A DNA stretch of 64,000 nt from Shewanella algae (GTDB lineage Bacteria > Pseudomonadota > Gammaproteobacteria > Enterobacterales > Shewanellaceae): positions 3,749,001 through 3,813,000 of the forward strand of contig NZ_CP068230.1 in the NCBI RefSeq assembly GCF_009183365.2, in the 5' to 3' direction. Shown here piece after piece: positions 60,145-64,000 of this stretch. The position numbers and the translations under genes are program-made. The notes under the pieces are model-generated. The model made no database searches. It had not been told where the DNA came from and worked only from the letters and a program-made list of their open reading frames with translations. Each line of letters starts with the position of its first letter. Position 1 is the first letter of the stretch.

Positions 60145-60348
60145 CTAATCCAGGGTAAAACCCACCTTGATGGTGACCTGCCAATGAGCAATAACACCGG
60201 CCTCCAGATGTCCGCGGGTATCTATCACTTCAAACCAACGCAAATTATGCAGCGACTGACTGGCCGCCGCGATGGCATTCTTGACCGCTTCGTCCGAGCT
60301 GATGGGGGATGAACCTGTCAGTTCTATTATCTTGTACACATGGCTCAT
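60145..60348 (-). CDS. Dodecin, flavin-storage protein
   Basis: 67 aa from ATG 60348 (AGGAG 7 nt upstream). MSHVYKIIELTGSSPISSDEAVKNAIA and WFEVIDTRGHLEAGVIAHWQVTIKVGF are diagnostic dodecin strands, including the Trp that stacks on the flavin. Assembles into a 12-mer that binds FMN/riboflavin or other cofactors. Convergent with queG, 8 bp apart. Confidence 0.93.
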   Translation of the reverse strand: MSHVYKIIELTGSSPISSDEAVKNAIAAASQSLHNLRWFEVIDTRGHLEAGVIAHWQVTIKVGFTLD

Positions 60349-60486
60349 AAGGCTTCTCCTGATAGTTATCTGCGTCCAGCACAGGTTCGTGACCTGAGTA
60401 TAGACAGAAATGGCCGATGGCATATTTCCCTTGGTTTCTGTATATTTCTCAGTTGGATAACCATAGGAAGAAATCAAGGGATTGCT

Positions 60487-60813
60487 ATGCAATTAAAACA
60501 TTCAGGTCTGGGGATCGCCTCGTTTGCCACCAGCATATTTAGTGGGATAGCCCTGTTTATCACTTTTATTGTTGCAGGAGCCCTGGAGGCGACAACACCG
60601 GGCGGCCTGGATGAAAATTCGATGGAAGCCATTCTTGTGGGCCTGATGATCATCTTTATGATGCTGGTCTGCCTGGTGTCTTTGGGATTGGGCATTGGCG
60701 GCCTGGTACAAAAAGACCGCCAGAAAATCTTCGCCATTTTGGGCACCACTTTTTCAGGCTTGATCATTCTGGGTACGGTTGGCCTGATAGCGCTGGGCAT
60801 GAGCATGGGCTGA
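60487..60813 (+). CDS. Small three-helix membrane protein (DUF4064-like)
   Basis: 108 aa from ATG 60487 (AAGGGA upstream). Three TM helices: about 8-30 (GIASFATSIFSGIALFITFIV), 50-75 (ILVGLMIIFMMLVCLVSLGLGIGGL) and 83-106. The pattern (LGIASF..., then GLGIGGL) resembles DUF4064/DUF4190-type small membrane proteins. Function unknown. Confidence 0.7.
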   Translation: MQLKHSGLGIASFATSIFSGIALFITFIVAGALEATTPGGLDENSMEAILVGLMIIFMMLVCLVSLGLGIGGLVQKDRQKIFAILGTTFSGLIILGTVGLIALGMSMG

Positions 60814-60841
60814 ACCTTTCCCGCGTTGGAGTCAATCAACA

Positions 60842-60864
60842 TCAGGGGCGCAGTGCGCCCCTGA
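60842..60864. terminator. Bidirectional terminator before metE
   Basis: TCAGGGGCGC-AGT-GCGCCCCTGA, perfect 10-bp stem between convergent genes, with short T tracts in both directions. Confidence 0.65.
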
Positions 60865-60887
60865 CTGTTATTAACCACAGAATTTTA

Positions 60888-63158
60888 TCACCCGAGTCGA
60901 CGTCGCAACTCCCTGGTCGCATCGACCATGTTCTTCAAAGCCGGCTCGACTTCCTCCCAGTTACGGGTCTTCAAGCCGCAATCCGGGTTGACCCAGAGCT
61001 GGCGCACAGGAATTTTCTGCGCCGCCTTTTCAATCAGGCTCACCATGGCTTCCACTGTTGGAATATTGGGGGAGTGAATATCATAAACCCCTGGGCCGAT
61101 TTCATTGGGATAATCAAAGTCCTCAAAGGCATTCAACAACTCCATCCGCGAGCGTGATGTTTCTATGGTGATCACATCGGCATCCATGGCAGCAATTGCG
61201 GCAATAGTGTCGTTGAATTCGCTGTAGCACATATGGGTATGAATTTGGGTCTCGTCTCTGACACCGGCGGCGCTGAGCTTAAAGGCGGCCACGGCCCAAT
61301 CGAGATAATGGGCCCAATCGCTGCATTTGAGCGGCAAGCCTTCCCGAAAAGCCGGCTCATCAATCTGAATAATACCTATACCCGCCCGCTCCAATGCCAC
61401 CACTTCATCACGTATCGCCAGGGCCAACTGAGTCGCTATCTGCTCGCGGCTGATATCCTCGCGGGCAAAGGACCAATGCAATATGGTCACAGGCCCGGTC
61501 AGCATGCCTTTCACCGGTCTGTCGGTGAGACTCTGGGCATATTCGGCCCAGTCGACTGTCATCGCCTTGGGACGGGTCACATCGGCGTAGATCAGCGGCG
61601 GCTTGACGCAGCGGGAACCATAGCTCTGCACCCAGCCATGTTTGGTAAAACCTACGCCATCGAGCTGTTCACCAAAGTATTCCACCATGTCGTTGCGCTC
61701 GGCTTCACCGTGTACCAACACATCTATCCCCAGCTTGAGCTGACGTTCTATGGTATCCCGGGTCACCTGTTGCAGCTGCTCTGTGTACACAGCATCGTCC
61801 AACTCACCCTTGCGCCAGCGGCTACGCAGGTTACGAATGGCTGCCGTCTGCGGGAATGAACCTATGGTAGTCGTCGGCAACAAAGGCAGCTTGAACCTGG
61901 CCTGCTGGGCTTGTCTGCGCACCTCAAACTCATGGTTTCGGTCGTAATCGGTTGCGCTCAGGGCATCGATTCTGGCACTGAGCTGTTGATTACGCCCCTG
62001 CGCCCTGGTCGCGCGCCGATCCCGGCAACGGGCGACCACGGCGTTGGCATTTTCAGTCTCAGGCGCCTCCAAAAGCGCCTTGAGCTCCTGCAACTCGGTG
62101 AGTTTTTGCCGGGCGAAAGCCAGCAGACTTTTAAGCTCAGGCGCCAGCGCGGTCTCCACCTCGAGATCCACCGGGGTATGCAACAGGGAGCAGGAAGTGG
62201 CAAGCCAGAGCCTGTCTCCCAGATCCCGCGCCAGTGGCGCCAACTGCTCGGCCACAAGATCCAGATCGGCGGCCCAGACGTTACGGCCGTTGATCACCCC
62301 AACCGACAACACCTGTTCGGGCGCCAGTGCACCGACAAAGGCCTGCAACTGCTCGGGCGCGGTGACCAGATCCAGGTGAATACCCGCCACCGGCAGTGCC
62401 GACAACAGACTTTGATGGTGGGCTACAGTGCCGTAATAGGTTGCCAGCAACAGCTTGAGCGGCGCCGACTTGAGTACGCCGTAGGCCTGATTGAAGGCCT
62501 GTTGCCAGTTGTCATCCAGCTCAAGTGCCAGCGCAGGTTCATCCAATTGCACCCATTCAACACCCTGGGCGGCAAATCGGGCCAGAATGGCTTGATAACA
62601 TTCCAGCAGCGCCGGCAGCAGTGTCAAACGGTCGAACTCTGAGCCCACTGTCTTGGACAGATACAGGAAAGTGACCGGCCCCAAGAGTACCGGCTTGGCA
62701 GTGTGGCCCAGCGCCTGAGCCTCGGTCACCTCTTCAAACAACTGTTCCCAGGCGATATCGAAGCGTTGATCTTCGCTGAGCTCAGGCACCAGATAATGGT
62801 AGTTGGTGTTGAAGTACTTGGTCATTTCAGACGCCGGCGCATGCTTGCCGCTGGGCGCTCGGCCACGGGCAATCCGGAACAGGGTATCGAGATTGACAGC
62901 GCCGCCGTCACGGTGACGCTCGGGGATGACCCCCAGAGTCGCACTAAGGGTCAGCACCTGATCATAGTAAGCAAAGTCACCGACCGGCAACTGCGCCACC
63001 CCGGCATCGGCCTGCCACTGCCAGTGGGTACGCCTAAGCTCCCTGGCAACACTCTCTAATTCGGCCACGCTGGACTCACCGCGCCAATATTTCTCCAAAG
63101 CAAACTTGAGTTCACGTCGACGTCCGATACGGGGAAAGCCAAGACTATTTAATTGCAT
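60888..63158 (-). CDS. metE: Cobalamin-independent methionine synthase
   Basis: 756 aa from ATG 63158 (AAGGATG spacing 8; matches MQLNSLGFPRIGRRRELK). Two TIM barrels. Zinc ligands are visible as HTHMCYSEFNDTI and NPDCGLKTRNW, plus Glu in IDEPAFREGLPLK. Transfers the methyl of 5-methyl-THF triglutamate to homocysteine. Divergent from metR, with tandem MetJ-like boxes between them. Confidence 0.97.
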   Translation of the reverse strand: MQLNSLGFPRIGRRRELKFALEKYWRGESSVAELESVARELRRTHWQWQADAGVAQLPVGDFAYYDQVLTLSATLGVIPERHRDGGAVNLDTLFRIARGRAPSGKHAPASEMTKYFNTNYHYLVPELSEDQRFDIAWEQLFEEVTEAQALGHTAKPVLLGPVTFLYLSKTVGSEFDRLTLLPALLECYQAILARFAAQGVEWVQLDEPALALELDDNWQQAFNQAYGVLKSAPLKLLLATYYGTVAHHQSLLSALPVAGIHLDLVTAPEQLQAFVGALAPEQVLSVGVINGRNVWAADLDLVAEQLAPLARDLGDRLWLATSCSLLHTPVDLEVETALAPELKSLLAFARQKLTELQELKALLEAPETENANAVVARCRDRRATRAQGRNQQLSARIDALSATDYDRNHEFEVRRQAQQARFKLPLLPTTTIGSFPQTAAIRNLRSRWRKGELDDAVYTEQLQQVTRDTIERQLKLGIDVLVHGEAERNDMVEYFGEQLDGVGFTKHGWVQSYGSRCVKPPLIYADVTRPKAMTVDWAEYAQSLTDRPVKGMLTGPVTILHWSFAREDISREQIATQLALAIRDEVVALERAGIGIIQIDEPAFREGLPLKCSDWAHYLDWAVAAFKLSAAGVRDETQIHTHMCYSEFNDTIAAIAAMDADVITIETSRSRMELLNAFEDFDYPNEIGPGVYDIHSPNIPTVEAMVSLIEKAAQKIPVRQLWVNPDCGLKTRNWEEVEPALKNMVDATRELRRRLG

Positions 63159-63226
63159 AATGTATACCATCCTTTATAAACTGTGCAGCAAGTGACTGGC
63201 GACGCCGAAACACAACAAATCAAACC

Positions 63227-63250
63227 GGGCGTCTGGACGTCTAGAAGTTT
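63227..63250. promoter_or_regulatory. Three tandem MetJ boxes in the metE-metR intergenic region
   Basis: Adjacent 8-mers GGGCGTCT, GGACGTCT and AGAAGTTT match the MetJ consensus AGACGTCT at 6, 7 and 6 positions. MetJ binds as tandem dimers to two or more such boxes with S-adenosylmethionine. Position 69-92 bp upstream of metE supports repression of metE and perhaps metR. Confidence 0.75.
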
Positions 63251-63323
63251 ATTGTGCTAGTCTCAGCACAGGCAACCGAATTGAATTCAAGGGCAACATG
63301 AGCGGCATTCATGTGGAGAGAAA

Positions 63324-64000
63324 ATGATAGAACTGAGACACCTTCGTACTCTGATAGCACTGAAAGAAAGTGGCAGTCTGGCCGGCGCGGCGAAGAAACG
63401 TTTTGTCACCCAGTCGGCGCTGTCACACCAGATTAAAGAGTTGGAGACCCGGATTAACTCCCAGGTATTTGTTCGCAAAAGCAAACCTCTTACCTTCACG
63501 CTTGAGGGCAGTCGCCTGCTGACCCTGGCAGAAGAGATACTGCCCCGGGTACAGGAAACCGAATTTGTGCTCAAACGCGGTCTATCTGGAAGCAGCGGTC
63601 CCTTGAAGGTGGGTATTGAGTGTCACAGCTGTTTTCGCTGGCTGATGCCTGTAATGGAAGCCTTTCATCAGTCTTATCCGGATGCCAATCTGGATCTCTC
63701 CAGCCGCCATCTGTTCGACTCTCTCAATGCGCTGGAAACCGGTGAGCTGGATATAGTGCTGACCTCAGATCCTGTGCCCGGCCATGCCCTTGCCTATCAG
63801 CATCTGTTTGATTTTGAAGTGAGACTGGTGATGGCCAAAGATCACCCTCTGGCAGGCAACAGCTATATTTTGCCGCAACAACTGGCCAGGGAACCTATTA
63901 TCAGTTATCCGGTACCGCTGGAAAGGCTGGATATTTTCCGTCACTTCCTCGAGCCGGCCGGTGTGGTGCCCGGCCCACAAAAACGCTGTGATCTCACCAA
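63324..64000 (+). CDS. metR: LysR-type regulator MetR, truncated by the window edge
   Basis: ATG 63324 runs through the right edge without a stop (about 225 codons visible of roughly 300). N-terminal winged HTH: MIELRHLRTLIALKESGSLAGAAKKRFVTQSALSHQIKELE, with VFVRKSKPLTFTLEG as the wing; then the start of the effector domain (LKVGIECHSCFRWLMPVMEAFHQSYPDANL). Sequence and position divergent from metE fit MetR, the homocysteine-responsive activator of metE. Confidence 0.92.
   Translation, partial: MIELRHLRTLIALKESGSLAGAAKKRFVTQSALSHQIKELETRINSQVFVRKSKPLTFTLEGSRLLTLAEEILPRVQETEFVLKRGLSGSSGPLKVGIECHSCFRWLMPVMEAFHQSYPDANLDLSSRHLFDSLNALETGELDIVLTSDPVPGHALAYQHLFDFEVRLVMAKDHPLAGNSYILPQQLAREPIISYPVPLERLDIFRHFLEPAGVVPGPQKRCDLT

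Noticed and set aside
63171..63323. Cobalamin or SAM riboswitch upstream of metE
   Set aside because: The leader is too short and lacks conserved riboswitch cores; tandem MetJ boxes explain regulation better.

Overview
The window reads as a chromosomal segment of a Shewanella-like marine gammaproteobacterium. The best evidence is gene order: amgK-murU-djlA lie divergent from lptD-surA-pdxA-rsmA-apaG-apaH, followed by folA, obgE-rpmA-rplU, ispB, clpB-pgeF-rluD and bamD. Three chemoreceptors, a TPR-GGDEF protein, a TonB-dependent receptor and a QueG/MetE complement fit the same group. Coding density is high and the GC content of core genes is moderate to high. The species assignment is inference; no rRNA gene is present.

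Layout. 1-12.4 kb holds housekeeping genes: the purT end, a CYTH protein, a D-2-hydroxyacid dehydrogenase, a small outer-membrane protein, the peptidoglycan-recycling pair amgK/murU with djlA, and the envelope/RNA cluster lptD to apaH. 12.45-14.47 kb is a chemoreceptor. 14.5-21.6 kb is the accessory region. Its first part (about 14.7-19.6 kb) resembles a run of integron gene cassettes, with small unrelated minus-strand genes separated by attC-like imperfect palindromes and no integrase in view. It is broken up by two scrambled IS110-family fragments and a REP-associated tyrosine transposase (RAYT) that is itself interrupted by a REP-like insert. Its second part (19.6-21.6 kb) is gene-free and made of mosaic REP-like palindromes, including a ~260-bp structured block present twice.

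21.6-33.2 kb returns to core genes: DUF3718, folA, the ThrE-type exporter halves yjjB/yjjP, obgE-rpmA-rplU, ispB, clpB with a clear sigma32 promoter, pgeF, rluD, bamD, then tRNA-Phe and three tandem tRNA-Leu(CAG). 33.3-37.0 kb has two convergent chemoreceptor genes. 37.3-46.3 kb has an ornithine cyclodeaminase-family enzyme, a translationally coupled ECF sigma / membrane protein / DUF4097 operon, rsuA, an acetyltransferase, an M13 peptidase, an exported RelA/SpoT-fold protein followed by an SMI1/KNR4 (SUKH) protein, and a DUF4447-type protein.

46.3-64 kb has a GST gene without a normal start codon, a TonB-dependent receptor, a PH-domain protein coupled to an Nramp transporter, a serine hydrolase, yehS, maeA, a diguanylate cyclase with TPRs, a solute-binding protein, queG, dodecin, and divergent metE/metR with tandem MetJ-like boxes between them.

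The two most unusual loci are the cassette/REP region at 14.7-21.6 kb and the exported RelA/SpoT-fold plus SUKH pair at 44.4-45.7 kb. All family names are from recognition of motifs and remembered homologues; no database search was run.
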